From: Brasenia schreberi
Taxonomy: Eukaryota; Streptophyta; Magnoliopsida; Nymphaeales; Cabombaceae
Direction of reading: 5' to 3'
DNA length: 64,000 bases
NCBI GenBank assembly: GCA_036023115.1
Contig: JAYKKT010000076.1
Span: forward strand, 6,328,001 to 6,392,000
Positions 46,175 to 57,065 of this stretch are shown here, piece by piece. Numbering within the stretch: position 1 is the stretch's first letter; every line of letters starts with the position of its first letter. The position numbers and the translations under genes were made by a program. The notes below the pieces were generated by a model. It was not told the origin of the DNA, did not search any database, and saw only the letters and a program-made list of their open reading frames with translations.

Positions 46175-47658
46175 AGTATGCATTGCATACGGTTCACAGT
46201 ACTTGTCACACACAATTTTCCATCGTAATAAAAAAAGACAAGCAAGTAGTGATCCGGGGAGCGCTTAGAGTCTCGCTCTCAACTAGAGCCTTGATAGAAA
46301 TTCATGGTGCTCTGAGGCATCTAAGTAGAGCCAAGTTAGGAACGAGCCTTAGAGAAGGTGTAGGCGAGGTGACTAGATCCGAAAGGATCTATCAAGCCCC
46401 ACACTTAGCCAAAAATACTAGCAAGGAAGTGGTTGTTTTGCCCGACCCTTCAAAAGCATGCATCTCATGGCATGGATAAAGGTAAAAGTGTTGTGTTAAC
46501 CTCATACGATTTAGAACTTCATCTTTCAAAACTTCTCATAAACATGTCTATTTTAGAGTTAATACAAACCTCACCTAAATATAGACAAGTTTTAGAGGAA
46601 ATCCTAGAAAAAACCAAGGTTAACACATTCATAACTCCCGAATCCCTATCCTTCTTGGTCTCCCCAATCTTTGGCAAGGCCCTAATCGTGTTCACCGAGG
46701 ATTAATTAGAGAGATCAAATACAACCCACAACCAAGCTTTGCATATAGAGGTGGTATTGAATCACTACACTCTAAATAAGTGCTTGGTCAATCGGGGAGG
46801 AGGTCTAAACATTTTTCCTCTTCACGTGGCCTTCCAAATAGGAGTCCTCATTTCTAGGCTAGAACCAAGCCCCATCATTATCACCGGATACGATGGCAAC
46901 TCATTCCACCCATTAGGAGCCATCGATTTGTCTATGGAAGTATAAAACAATCCACATACGGGGTTATTTCATATCTTAGACATAAACCCCATTAAAACTT
47001 GTTGTTAGGAAGGCCTTGGATACATAGCCTCCGAGCCGTCCCTTCAACCTTTCACAAGTGTTTGAAATTTCTATGGGATAACCAAGTGGTGGTAGTCCTT
47101 GGAGAAGACCATCCATACCTTAAGGGAATATAAAACTTCCCTCATCCATCAAGTCATCCATCAAGTGAGAAGGCCATGGAGATGCCTCACTCACCCCAAG
47201 TCGTCCATCCCCTAGAAGGCCCTCAATCCCATAGAACCATATCTCCTAGGAACTCCCAAACATATAGAGTCACCCTCTCCTAGGATCGTGTGTCTCCTAG
47301 GGAAGCCCAAGCCATCTCTAACCCATACCTCCCAACTCTTAGCCAAACCAACTTGTGTGTATGACCATGCTATGGACGACACATTATTCCAAGGCCATCC
47401 TCTTTATAAAAAAATTTCAAACTCAAGAAGCCTTGGAATATGATGTTGAACATGGGATATACACTGTATCAAGTTTTAGGAGTCAAGAATCAAGGTAGGT
47501 TAGAGCCCATCCTATCTCTTCTTAACTTGGGTCGACATGGAGTGGGATACACCCCATCCATACCCCCTAAGCTACCACCTAAGACCAATTGGGTCAAGGG
47601 TGCCCTAGAACCCACTAACACCGAAACCTATGGCTTAAACCTCTTGTTTAGAGTCTAA
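46175..47658 (+). pseudogene. A protease, linker and G-patch
   Basis: Co-linear with B from ALHTVHSTCHT. Frames: 46162-46479 (GEVTRSERIYQAPHLAKN), 46433-46705 (NMSILELIQTSPKYR), 46739-46945 (CLVNRGGGLNIFPLHVAF). The protease active site DGG has become NRG, so the catalytic Asp is gone. The linker is broken by stops. The G-patch is in 47440-47658 (NMGYTLYQVLGVKNQGR) and the frame ends LLFRV as in the other copies. Confidence 0.82.
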
Positions 47659-48289
47659 TTCATGGTGTTTTCTTTGTAGGTTGATGGAATACCCCTCCTT
47701 AGAAAAAAATCCAAAAATTTTATATATTTGAAAAAACCAAAAAAAAATTGAAAACCTTTAAAACCCAAAAACATTCAAAAATTTTGAAAATTCCAAAAAG
47801 AAAGCTTTTTGTGTTCATTCCCCTAGCATTTGTTTGGAAAAGCCAAAAAAATTAAAAAATCTCAAAATCTCAAAAAGAAAGTCTTTTATATTCATCCATC
47901 TAGCATTTGCTTAGAAAAAGACAAAAAGATTGAAAATTTTAAAAATTACAAAAATCTTAGCCATATACAAATCCCAATTTTGAGTTTTCAAAGCTTGTAT
48001 ATAGTCTCAAACAAAAATCGTCTAAGTCCATTATGTACAACCCCACTCTCTTGCATGATACTTCCCTAGAAATCAAAGCATTTGAGAGTGATCAAAGCAA
48101 GGAGGAAGATCCCCTCATCCATGAGGAAGATGAAGCCTCCGAGCTTCCCAAATTCCATAGAATCCTTGACTTGGAAAAACCTTCAAACTCCGTAGAAGGG
48201 GATTTTCTACATATCAATCTAGGGAGTGAGTCTAACCCAAAATATGTCAAAATAGGTACTTGTTTGCATTAACATGAAAGAGCATCATT
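47659..48289 (+). other. A spacer between G-patch and RT
   Basis: A-rich spacer. TTTTCTTTGTAG at 47668-47679 and an ATG at 47684 repeat the arrangement of B. The acidic phrase DPLIHEEDEASELPKFHRIL is open in 48033-48272. Confidence 0.6.
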
Positions 48290-48767
48290 CATTATAGTTT
48301 TGAAATCCTATGTGGATGTATTTGCATGGACCTATGAGGACATGCCGGGTTTAGGCCCTAGGATCGTAGAACATCATCTACCCTTACAACCGAATTCAAA
48401 ACCCCTAAAGCAAAAACTTAGAAAAATCCATCCCAATGTTCACTCCCAAGTAAAAGAGGGTTTAAAATGTCTTTTAAAAGTCGGATTTATAAAAACCCAT
48501 TGCTTATTCCGAATCGCTTTCAAATATTGTTGTGGTTCGAAAATCTAATGGAAAAATTTGGATTTGCATTGATTTTAGAACTTTGAACAAAGCCACTCTA
48601 AAAGATAATTTTCCTCTTCCAAACATTGATTTGATAGTGGATAGCACTGCAAATCATGAAATGTTTTCTTTCATGGATGGCTATTCGGGTTATAACCAAA
48701 TCAATGTACCAAAAGATTAGGCAAAAACTGCTTTTACTACACCTTGGGGTACATACTGTTACACGGT
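48290..48767 (+). pseudogene. A RT, part 1
   Basis: SYVDVFAWTYEDMPGLGPRI, VRKSNGKIWICIDFRTLNK, FMDGYSGYNQI (first catalytic Asp). A frameshift near 48495 and a stop near 48720. Ends in the words for TYCYTV at the insertion point of solo LTR E. Confidence 0.85.
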
Positions 48768-49469
48768 TGTAAACACCCCAAAAATGGTAATGTTTTCCAA
48801 AACTCCTAAATTTCAAAATCCAGCTTACAGCCTTCTGAACCTTTAAAAATATAAAATTTTTAAGTTTAAACTTTTTGGGAAATATTTCAAAAATAAAGGT
48901 TTTAAATTCAGGCTAAAAGCCCATGGATTTCAAAGTAGCTCAAACGGACAAGTGAAACCCGATCCAAAATCTAGCTCGAGATCAAGTCAAAAAATGAAGG
49001 AGAGGCCCAACCTATCCGGATAACAGCGAGACGGAAGATTGAACCCGGTGTCCATTTCAAAAGACAGGTTTAACTTCAAAAATGCAAAATGAAACCAAGA
49101 CCCTGATGAAGCCATCGAAAATCAAGAATCGGGCCTGTTAAAATAAAAATCAGTGTTCGCTTCAAAATCTGGGATCGACCTCATCAAGTACAAGCTCAAG
49201 AGGGGATCAGACGGATCAATTCAAGCCAAAAAGCAAACAAAAAAGTCCTAAAAATAGGCATCGGCCGACTAAAGGGGGTTGGGAAAAACCCAAGCTAAAA
49301 TCGGGTCACCGAGGAATCGGAGCCCGCTCGAAAATCGTTCGTTTCATACAACAAAGGACACAAAAGAAAAAAAAATAGATTGGATCTGGACCAAAGGATC
49401 CAGATCCATGTCCCACTGAAAATTGGATCGAGTTGGACTCAATGATCCAAACTCGATCCAAAGATCCAC

Positions 49470-49495
49470 CCTTGGCCTATAAATAGGGCCAAGGG
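49470..49495 (+). promoter_or_regulatory. TATA box in inverted repeat, LTR E
   Basis: CCTTGGCC TATAAATA GGGCCAAGG, identical in layout to B and G. TATAAATAG at 49478-49486, five G after the right arm. Confidence 0.7.
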
Positions 49496-49688
49496 GGTTC
49501 ACGTGAATGGGTTGGAAGGTGGAAGGCTTGAGGAGAGAGAAGGAGTGGAGCACTTGGAGAGGTGGTTCACGTGAAAGGCTTGGAAATATATTTTGGTCAA
49601 GGGGGAGGACTCGACCAAGGGCAGCTCGAGCCAAACTTGGAGCTTGGAGCACCCGACAAAGAGGTAAGCCTAGACTCTAGCTTGAGCT

Positions 49689-49872
49689 CGGCCAGGAAGA
49701 AGGACCCAGCTACACCTTGAAGACACCTTGGGTTCGGCCACGAAGAAGGACCCGACTGCACCTTGAAGACACCTTGGGTTCGGCCAAGAAGAATAACCCG
49801 ACTGCACCTTGAAGACACCTTGGGTTCTGCCAGGAAGAATGACTCGACTGCACCTTGAAGACACCATGAACT
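49689..49872. repeat. Four 46-bp tandem repeats in LTR E
   Basis: Copies start at 49689, 49735, 49781 and 49827. Each reads CGGCCA(C/G)GAAGAA...GACTGCACCTTGAAGACACCTTGGGTT. Long open frames across this region on the minus strand are a by-product of the repeat. Confidence 0.92.
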
Positions 49873-50613
49873 CGAGTGAACCTTGGAGGTTCTGGCTGTT
49901 GAAGCTTGGAGACGCCTTGGAAGCTTGAAGGCGTGGAGCTCAAGGTCTTGGCCAAAGAGTGAAAACGTGGGATGACTTGGACTGAACCAAGCCCCAAAAG
50001 GTGGGCTGACTTGGGATACACCAAGGCCGAACAATGGGCTGCACCAAAGGCTACCTCGGACCGAACCTAGCTTGAAAGCTTGGGGCTCGATCAAAGGTGG
50101 TGGACTCGACTAGGCAAACCAAGGCTGACTGCACCTTGGCCAAGATCAAACTTGGAGTGTTTGAAGCAAGACGCCTTGGAGCACCAAAGCGACTGCACCA
50201 AGGCTTGGACCAAACCAAGAGGGAGAGTGGAACTCGACCAAGAGCGAGAAGGGGCTGCACCAAAGGGCAAAGCAAACAGGAAAAATTTGTAAGCACTTTA
50301 AACTTTTCTTTAAGCCATTTTTTTCTATTAAATTCAATTCAAAAAGGGGTTGTATTAATGGACAGAAGCCTCCCCCCATGTTGTAATATTGGTGCATGAA
50401 CACACCCACATGCACTTGAGCCTTTTCACTCTTAAATTGGTAGATTGTCATTATTACATCCACGAGTACTCGAGCCTTTTCGCTCTTTACACTCACATGC
50501 ACTTGAGCATTTTCGCTCTTAAATTGGTGGATTGTCACGATTACACTCACGAGCACTCGAGCCTTTTCGCTCTCTACACTCATGTGCACTCAAGCCTTTT
50601 CGCTCTCTTAGGC

Positions 50614-50622
50614 TAAATATAT

Positions 50623-50662
<40 letters not shown>

Positions 50663-50840
50663 CAATTCGCGTGAGTTTTACTTTCGTGAAAGTAGAGTGA
50701 ATGCATTTTAAATTCACGTGAGTTTTACTTTCATGAAAGTAGAGTGAATGCACTTTCAATTCACGTGAGTTTTACTTTCATGAAAGTACTTTAAATTCGC
50801 GTGAGTTTTACTTCGGATGTAGAGTGGGTGCAATTTCAAT
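50614..50840. repeat. (TA)n followed by palindrome array in LTR E
   Basis: About 48 bp of TA-rich microsatellite (to 50661), then units starting near 50671, 50718, 50765 and 50801. Each holds CGTGAGTTTTACTTTC and, in the first three, the palindrome TACTTTCATGAAAGTA or a one-base variant of it. Confidence 0.85.
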
Positions 50841-51328
50841 TCGGGTGAGTTCGCATCATCATTCTCAAAAACCCAAAACAAGTTTTATAGCATCTTTGCA
50901 TCCGCTCATTACGGTAAATCCCTCAACACTCGCTCAAAATCACGCTGAAACTAGGCTCACACACTCCACACACAGCAGACCACAATAAATAAAACTTGCA
51001 AGAATCTTAGGGTCATCCAACCCCGTAATAAAAATTGGCAAAAGTGCACGAATCAAAATCTTTCAAAAACACTGAGAATTCAGTTAATTTGAAGTAAAAA
51101 TTTGTTTGCAAATCGAAGTTCCTAAGTGCTTAAACCGACCCTTGAGCATCGGTTTAAGAAGGTTTAAAGCGAAAATAGTCCGCTTGCCTACAATCACCAA
51201 AAGTTAGAAAAATATTTTAAAAATCTTCACTAGTTTGAGTAAGCTAGTTGGCACGCTCGCGCAAGCGTAGGCACGAAAAGGTTTACTTCGAGTTTTCTAA
51301 CTTGGGGGTGGAAATTTTCATGTTTATA

Positions 51329-52258
51329 AGGGTTATGCCTTTTGGTTTGTAAAATGCTAGTGCCACATACCAAAGAGCCATGACTACCATTTTCCATAAC
51401 CAAATCCATGAGCTCTTGGAAGTATATGTAGATGATCTTTTGGTAAAATAAAAAACCCGATGCACACACATAGAATCTTTGCAAAATGTTTTCGAAAGAC
51501 TTAGACTTTATAAAGTGAAACTAAACCCTCAAAAATATGTTTTTGGAGTGGAATCGGTAAAACTCTTAGGGTTCATGGTAAGCCAAAGAGGCATAGAGGT
51601 CAACCGCTCTAAGTGTCGAGCCATCATAGATATGCCTCCACCCTCCAACTTGACCCAAACCGAAGCCTCCAAGGTCGACTCCAAGCAATTAGGAGATTTA
51701 TCTCCAATCTAGAAACAAGATGTGAACCTTTCAATAGGCTTTTGAGAAAAGGGGTTAAATTTGAATGGGATTCCGATTACCAAAAAACTTTTGAAAGATT
51801 GAAAACTTATTTGGTAAATACTCTGATTTAAAACCTCCAAAGCAAAAAAAACCTTTATTGCTTTATATTTCCATTCATGCGAATGCATTGGGTGCTTTAC
51901 TTGCTAAATATGAGGATGATAGTCTTAAGGAGTATGCTATTTACTACATTTCGAAATATCAAGCCATGGAGAAAACATGCTTGGCTTTGGTGTGGGCTTG
52001 TCAAAAGTTTAGACATTATTTCCTAGATCATGAAATTTGGATAGTGTCAAAACTTGACCCAATCAAGCACCTCTTTGAAAAACCTATCTTAACGGGTAGG
52101 TAGGTAAATTGCAGCTCCTCTTAATGTAGTATGAACTCAAATTTCATCATGAAAGCTCCATTAAGGGACAAGCCCTAGATGATCATATGGCCGAATTGCC
52201 TCTTGAAGATACATATCCCATACTTGATGAAATGATCGATGAAGGCATCTTAGCAAAT
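51329..52258 (+). pseudogene. A RT, part 2, and RNase H
   Basis: Continues MPFGL, one stop, NASATYQRAMTTIFHNQIHE, YVDDLLVK (about 51425) and NPQKYVFGVESVKLLGFMVS, with a frameshift near 51660 inside the SLQGRLQAIRRF block. First RNase H: LYISIHANALGALLAKYEDD, again without the TDAS aspartate. Ends in LEDTYPILDEMIDEGILAN, the start of the segment leading to the second RNase H, where F inserted. Confidence 0.85.
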
Positions 52259-52859
52259 TGTAGACGCAGAAAATCTCCGCCTCCTAGTTCTTAGGCCTGG
52301 AGCGAACTTTTTCGTGTGTCTAAGTCCTATTTAAATAAACAAACCGTGCCAGCTAGCTTACCTAAGCTAGCGAAGATATATTCTAGAACCTGACTTCTAA
52401 TGTGGCGACTATGAGCAAGCAAGCTCTTGTCGTCACAGACCTTCTTGCACCGATACGCAAGGGTCAGTCTGTATGCTTTTAAAGATCGAGTTTTTGGATA
52501 GAAGGACCTACGAAAGCGGTTCGAGGTGTTTGATTCGGGTCTTGTTTATACGATTTTCATATTTTAGATCACGTGGATTTGCACGTGCCTAAGTCTTTCT
52601 TTTTATCCCTTTATGGGCCACCTAGGTGTGTGTTATGAACACTCCACTAAATGTGGCGATTTTGAGCGGGAGTATGGGGTTTGCTTTGATGCAATATGCA
52701 TCCTAACTCGTGGTATGGTGTATATGCAATACAAACTCACGCTACTCCAAAGGGAAAACCCAAATTTAAAAGACAATACCGAAGGGAAATGACCAAAGGG
52801 AAATGACTTGTAATGGAAATGCCGAAGGAAAATACGTATATAATGTATATATGGGCCCT

Positions 52860-53240
52860 TGCTTGGGTCTTGCAAATAAGAGCGGAGGCTCAATGTGGGT
52901 GCGTGCTTGAATTGAAGTACTACACACACGACATGAAATGAAACCCAAATATAACATGCAATATGGCCTTAACTAAGATCTTGGGAATAAGAGCGAAAGC
53001 TCAATGTGTGTGAGTGCTTGAATTGAAGTACTACACACACAACATGAAATTAAACCCAAATATAAATTGCAGTATGGCCTTAACTAAGGTCTTGGGAATA
53101 AGAGCGAAAGCTCAATGTGTGTGAGTGCTTGAATTGAAGTACTACACACACAACATGAAATTAAACCCAAGGATAGTATAACACGGCCCTTACTTGGGTC
53201 TTACAAATAAGAGCGAAGGCTCAATGTGTGTGAGTGTGAG
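52860..53240 (-). repeat. Tandem units with GAGC-loop-GCTC hairpins, LTR F
   Basis: Four imperfect units of 107-111 bp. Hairpin cores on the plus strand: GAGCGGAGGCTC (52881), GAGCGAAAGCTC (52991), GAGCGAAAGCTC (53102), GAGCGAAGGCTC (53211). The stem is constant and only the loop varies. Confidence 0.85.
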
Positions 53241-54371
53241 AATTAAAAGACAACACACCCAACTTAAGCAAAACCCTACGTGATTTAAAGTATATACATA
53301 AACTTATATATAAAGGGTTGATTAGGCCCGTGTGTGTTCAAAATCGTGCACAACTAAGAGAGTGCACGTGTGTGTGGATGTGCCAAGACACGTTATTACA
53401 AGCGGGGGGAGACTATGCTCCATTATTACAACCCCGTATCAAATTTAATTTAAGCAAGTCTACAACTAAGGACCGAGTTAGGCACTTACTTATAGCTGGT
53501 CCGAAGATGACTTGCTTGAGCATGGACTTGGCTTCGCCTTGGGCTGCAAGAGGGAGCTCCTCGGAATGGAACGGCAAGGGGAGATGCTGGCCGGGTGACT
53601 TGGATGCGCGGGAAGGACGCCTTGAAGCTGGCCGGTTGCTAGGAATGTGCTGCCTTGGTGCTTTGGGCTAAGGTGACTAAGGAAGGTCACTAAAGGATGG
53701 GTTGGTATTAAGGAAGATAGTACTAAAGGGGAGCCTAAGGGAATGCCTAAGGGAAATGTATGGATGGCCGAATGGATTTGGTACAGTCAGTTGGAGTGGC
53801 CGACTAAGGGGAGCTTAGTGGTGGCCGGTTGCTAGGGTGGCTAGGGATATTATGGATGGGAAGAGAGTTAGCTAGGGTGTTGTGGAAGGTGGGACTAAGG
53901 GCTGGTGGAGAGTGGAAGGGGCAGGTCCTAGGGATCCAAGTAGGGTGGCCGGGTGTCACTAGGCGAAGGTAGAGTGTCGAGTAGTGGAAATGGTTGAGGT
54001 CTAGCCGAATGGGTGAGGATGGTGGGTGGTTGTGATGGGGTGATGTAGTGGTGGTATAGGTGGTTGAGAGTGGAGGGGGAGTGAAGAAGAGGTGGAGCTA
54101 AGTGTAGGGTACTAACCGAATGGTGAGGGAGTTGGCGGACGGAAGAAGGGCAGCCGTGTGCTTTGGATGGATGGGATTCAGCCGGGAGGTGGTGGCGACG
54201 GGGAGCTGGCCGGATGGAAGTGGTGGTGTAGGAGGAGCTTGGCCGGGGGCAGTGGTGGTGTAGGTGGAAGGAGGGCAGCAAGGTGGAAGGCTCGGCTGGG
54301 AGGAGGTTGGCCAAGGTCGGCTGGGCCAAGGTGGACTGGAAATGATTGAAAAACCCACCCCTTAGGGGGGA

Positions 54372-54382
54372 GTTTATATAGG
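54372..54382 (-). promoter_or_regulatory. TATA box, LTR F
   Basis: CCTATATAAAC on the minus strand. Unlike B, C, E and G it has no clear flanking inverted repeat. Confidence 0.6.
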
Positions 54383-54534
54383 TTGGTGAAGGGCGGTTGG
54401 GGCTAGTTTTGAGGAGGTGGTAAGGTGGTTTAGGTGGTGGTGGTGTGGTGATAAGGTGGGCTGGTTTTGAGGAGGGGCCAGATATTTTAATACAAGGGGT
54501 TTTAGGTAGATGGTGTGCTAGGTTTAGGTGGGGT

Positions 54535-54795
54535 GATTTAGGGGTTTAGGGTTTAGCTAGGTGGGTTGGTTTTGGGGTGAGGTTTAGTGAGGTGGGTTAG
54601 GTGATTAGGCTAGGATTAGGTTAGGTTTAGGGAAATTAAGCTAGGTTTAGGGGAGGATTAGGGAAGTGGGTTAGGTGATTAGGTTGGGATTAGGCCGGGA
54701 TTAGGGAAGTGGGTTAGGTGATTAGGATAGGTTTAGGACGGGATTAGGGTAAAAGGCTAGGATTAGGGTTTTTTGATTAGGATTGGGTTAGGAAG
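54535..54795. repeat. TTAGG-rich degenerate repeats in LTR F
   Basis: Dozens of TTAGG and TTTAGGG words, with GTGGGTTAGGTGATTAGG recurring near 54593, 54665 and 54710. Telomere-like in wording but irregular in spacing. Confidence 0.7.
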
Positions 54796-55627
54796 CTCCC
54801 TTTGCATAACCCATAGACCTTGTTGCATCATGTTGGTGCAGCCCTAGGTTAGGTTTTAGCTAATATAAGCTTAAACCCATGCTAATTAGGCTAACCCACA
54901 TGATTAACCCCAAACTTGACACACAAGTCAAGCTTAATTACAATCACTCCCAAATCTTATCCTCCCCCACTCTCTCTCATGCCCATATTCCCACGTGAAT
55001 TTCAAGTGGGCCCCACCTCCATTTATGAGAAGGTGATGTGAGCCATGGATGTGGATATTGGATTGGATCTCTGGATCCAAATCTAAATCCAAATCCACAC
55101 ATAGGTTTGGATTAGGATCTAGATATATATGGTCCAAATCCGATCCAAACTGAATTCTGACTCCTTCAGGCTGTGTTTGAAACGAACGGTTTGTGTGGGA
55201 TCTGACAGCATCAGTACTCTGTCTGCATTGGGTCTTCACCAACATGATCGTCCGCTTCTGTTTTCATCTTTCGGAGATGATTTCAAGTGATGTTTTGCTG
55301 ATAATAGGGTCTTGGACGTTCGAGATCCTGGGGGTGGATGCAATACGAGAGTTGTTGCGCCGGGCTCGACTTGTGCTCCAGTTCCGGGCTCTCTTTAGCT
55401 CTTTTGGTCTTGTCTTGATCAAGCCAAGCTTGCTTTGTGGGGTTTCAAAACATATTTTAATAGTTTTTAAAACATATTATACATATTTAAAACATATAAA
55501 AGTTTAAAACATCTGTACAGGGTTGCCTGGAAGGCTCCTGGGTTTCTAGACTCAAAATGGCCCTTTGGGGCTGCTTTTATAAAACCAGGTTGATTTGAGA
55601 AATTCCTGGGATTTCGGGGTGTTTACA

Positions 55628-56798
55628 GATGCCCCTCTTTGGCCTTGTCCAAATCGATTTGGATAAGGGCAAAGATGACAAACTCCCCTTTCAATGTCTT
55701 CCTAGATCTAACCACGAAGAATATGGGATCGTCCCAATCTTTAGCAAAATCTCACTTTTAAAACCCTGGTAGGAGGAGATATCGCGCCATAGGGATATGT
55801 ATGGAATCTGGTCCTAAATGGGATCATGTTTATGCAAGTACCATGCGTGGAATGCAGATGCATGACATGGGTGTGGTGCCAAGAGTGGCGACCTCCCAGA
55901 GACCAGATGTGGTCCACCTCTAGAGACTTACAAGGCCTACTACTCCAAGTGAGCAAATCCTATGCTGTTTGATGTTTGATTTTTCAAAACCTATTTACAA
56001 AACTATTTACAAAAGGGACAACTGTCTTGAGTCTCGATCCTAAGGATCTTGAGCTCTTCGTGTTTGCCCTTGTTGGAGTCTTAACAATCGCTTATCTAGC
56101 GGAGGTTTTGTAAGAAAACAAGCTATATTTCAAATTCCTACGCCTTACTCGAAACGTCGAATTCTCAAACAAGATGAAATTCAAGTAAGTAAATCTTATT
56201 TTTACTTTAGGATTCCTCGAAATGAATCATGCTTTAGCTTGGAATAAGCCAGGGATGGGAAAGAGATACCATGGTCCCTTCTGAAGCGTCCCGTGGTTTA
56301 AGGCATAGAAGGCGGAAAACTGCTCTTTTTGAGCTTTTTGGCCTCTTTTTCCTTTTTTTCATAGAGGGTCTCCCTTTGGGAGTATTTTTTCTTTAATCCC
56401 TTTTTTTTACAAGAGAATTGATTTTTCTTTTGAATTCTGGTTTCTTTCTTTTGGAAAGAGACTTTTGAATGGGAAATTCCCTTTGTTTGGGCCGTGTTTT
56501 TCCTTTTGGAAGGAGAAGAGAAGAGGGGAGGACTTATCCCAAGCTCACACTCGATCCATTCGAGATCAGCCTATTTAGAAATAGCACGTACTACTTGCAA
56601 GTATCGTGCTATGTTGAACTAGGCCTTTCTTTGTAAGAAGAAGGATTTTGAAATGTAACCACGATTTTGAAGACTCCACTCTTTCATAAGTGCGAATTCT
56701 CTTACTCAGGGTCACACGACTTTGCCTTTGCACCCTATTTTCATGTCTCAGGGCAGCTATCCCTAAAATTTTTGAAAATGGGGAATTTACTACAAATC
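55628..56798 (-). other. F polypurine tract and 3' untranslated region
   Basis: GGCCAAAGAGGGGCATC (55644-55628) adjoins the LTR. The remaining 1.15 kb between integrase and tract has no coding signal. It holds T-rich runs with GGTCTCCCTTTGGGAG and TTTTGGAAAGAGAC, a reduced form of the repeats seen in G. Confidence 0.75.
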
Positions 56799-57065
56799 CT
56801 ACACATAATACTTCTTTAAGTATTGAATATTGATAGGATATGCTAAATTCCTACCTTCTACATTGATCAACCAATACGAGTTGTTCGTGGTGGTTGCTCG
56901 TACAACATAGGGTCCATCCCACTTGGGGCGCCACTTTCCGAGTGGATGTGGGCCACGATAATGGATGATTTTCAAGACTAGATCCCCCACTTCAAAGTGG
57001 CGAGGTCTCATGTGTTTGCCATAGTGTCGGGCTATCCTTTGCCGGTATGTACGAGCATGATGCAT
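56799..57065 (-). pseudogene. F integrase C-terminal segment
   Basis: MHHARTYRQRIARHYGKHMR, PRHFEVGDLVLKIIHYRG, GKWRPKWDGPYVV, ending LINVEGRNLAYPINIQYLKK. This is the usual integrase C-terminal DNA-binding region. It is out of frame with the preceding 614-codon frame; one frameshift near 57060 separates DERRL from MHHARTYRQR. Confidence 0.88.

Larger units (their letters stand above)
48768..51328 (+). mobile_element. Solo LTR E (2561 bp)
   Basis: Plus orientation, inserted in A's RT between the codons for YTV and MPFGL. Flanks ACGGT (48763-48767) and AGGGT (51329-51333), one mismatch. Starts TGTAAACACCCC, ends ATGTTTATA. Signals: TATA box 49478, 46-bp repeats 49689-49872, AATTTGTAAGCA donor-like site (50284-50295), conserved block 50343-50389, GAGCC..GCTC units to 50605, (TA)n, palindrome array to 50840, U5 hairpin CTAGTTTGAGTAAGCTAG (51230-51247) and TTGGCACGCTCGCGC (51248-51262). 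Confidence 0.9.
29574..52258 (+). mobile_element. Element A: Ty3/gypsy (Tat-type), split by five insertions
   Basis: Plus-strand element with left flank CCATC (29569-29573). Its parts are 29574-30196 and 37319-39037 (5' LTR), 39038-39947, 43056-43702, 46175-48767 and 51329-52258 (internal). Breaks are B in the LTR, C and D in gag, E in RT and F in the RNase H region. Removing the insertions restores co-linearity with B and F at each joint, and 5-bp repeats support each one: CTAAT/CTAAC, ATGCT, AGTAT, ACGGT/AGGGT (F's right end is outside). The rest of pol and the 3' LTR are beyond the window. Confidence 0.88.
52259..55627 (-). repeat. F 3' LTR (3369 bp)
   Basis: TGTAGACGCAG to GGGGTGTTTACA. 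On the sense (minus) strand: U3 with TTAGG-rich stretch complement (54540-54790) and GGATCTGGAT-like words near 55050-55150, TATA box, donor-like TATAAGTAAGTG near 53490, conserved block 53395-53436, four GAGC..GCTC units (52881-53222, period about 110), U5 hairpins CTTGCGTATCGGTGCAAG (near 52450) and CTAGCTTAGGTAAGCTAG (52370-52353), CTGGCACGG. Confidence 0.93.

Noticed and set aside
49597..50094. 165-codon minus-strand frame with repeated SSRCSRV..GRTQGV units
   Set aside because: The frame is produced by the 46-bp tandem repeats of LTR E read in the antisense direction; related LTRs do not keep it.
52860..53240. Regularly spaced repeats resembling a CRISPR array
   Set aside because: Units are 107-111 bp with no unique spacers, lie inside a eukaryotic LTR, and recur in sister LTRs.
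55628..56798. Possible env-like or extra frame after integrase in F
   Set aside because: No open frame of credible length in either orientation; the stretch is T-rich with repeats and ends in the polypurine tract.
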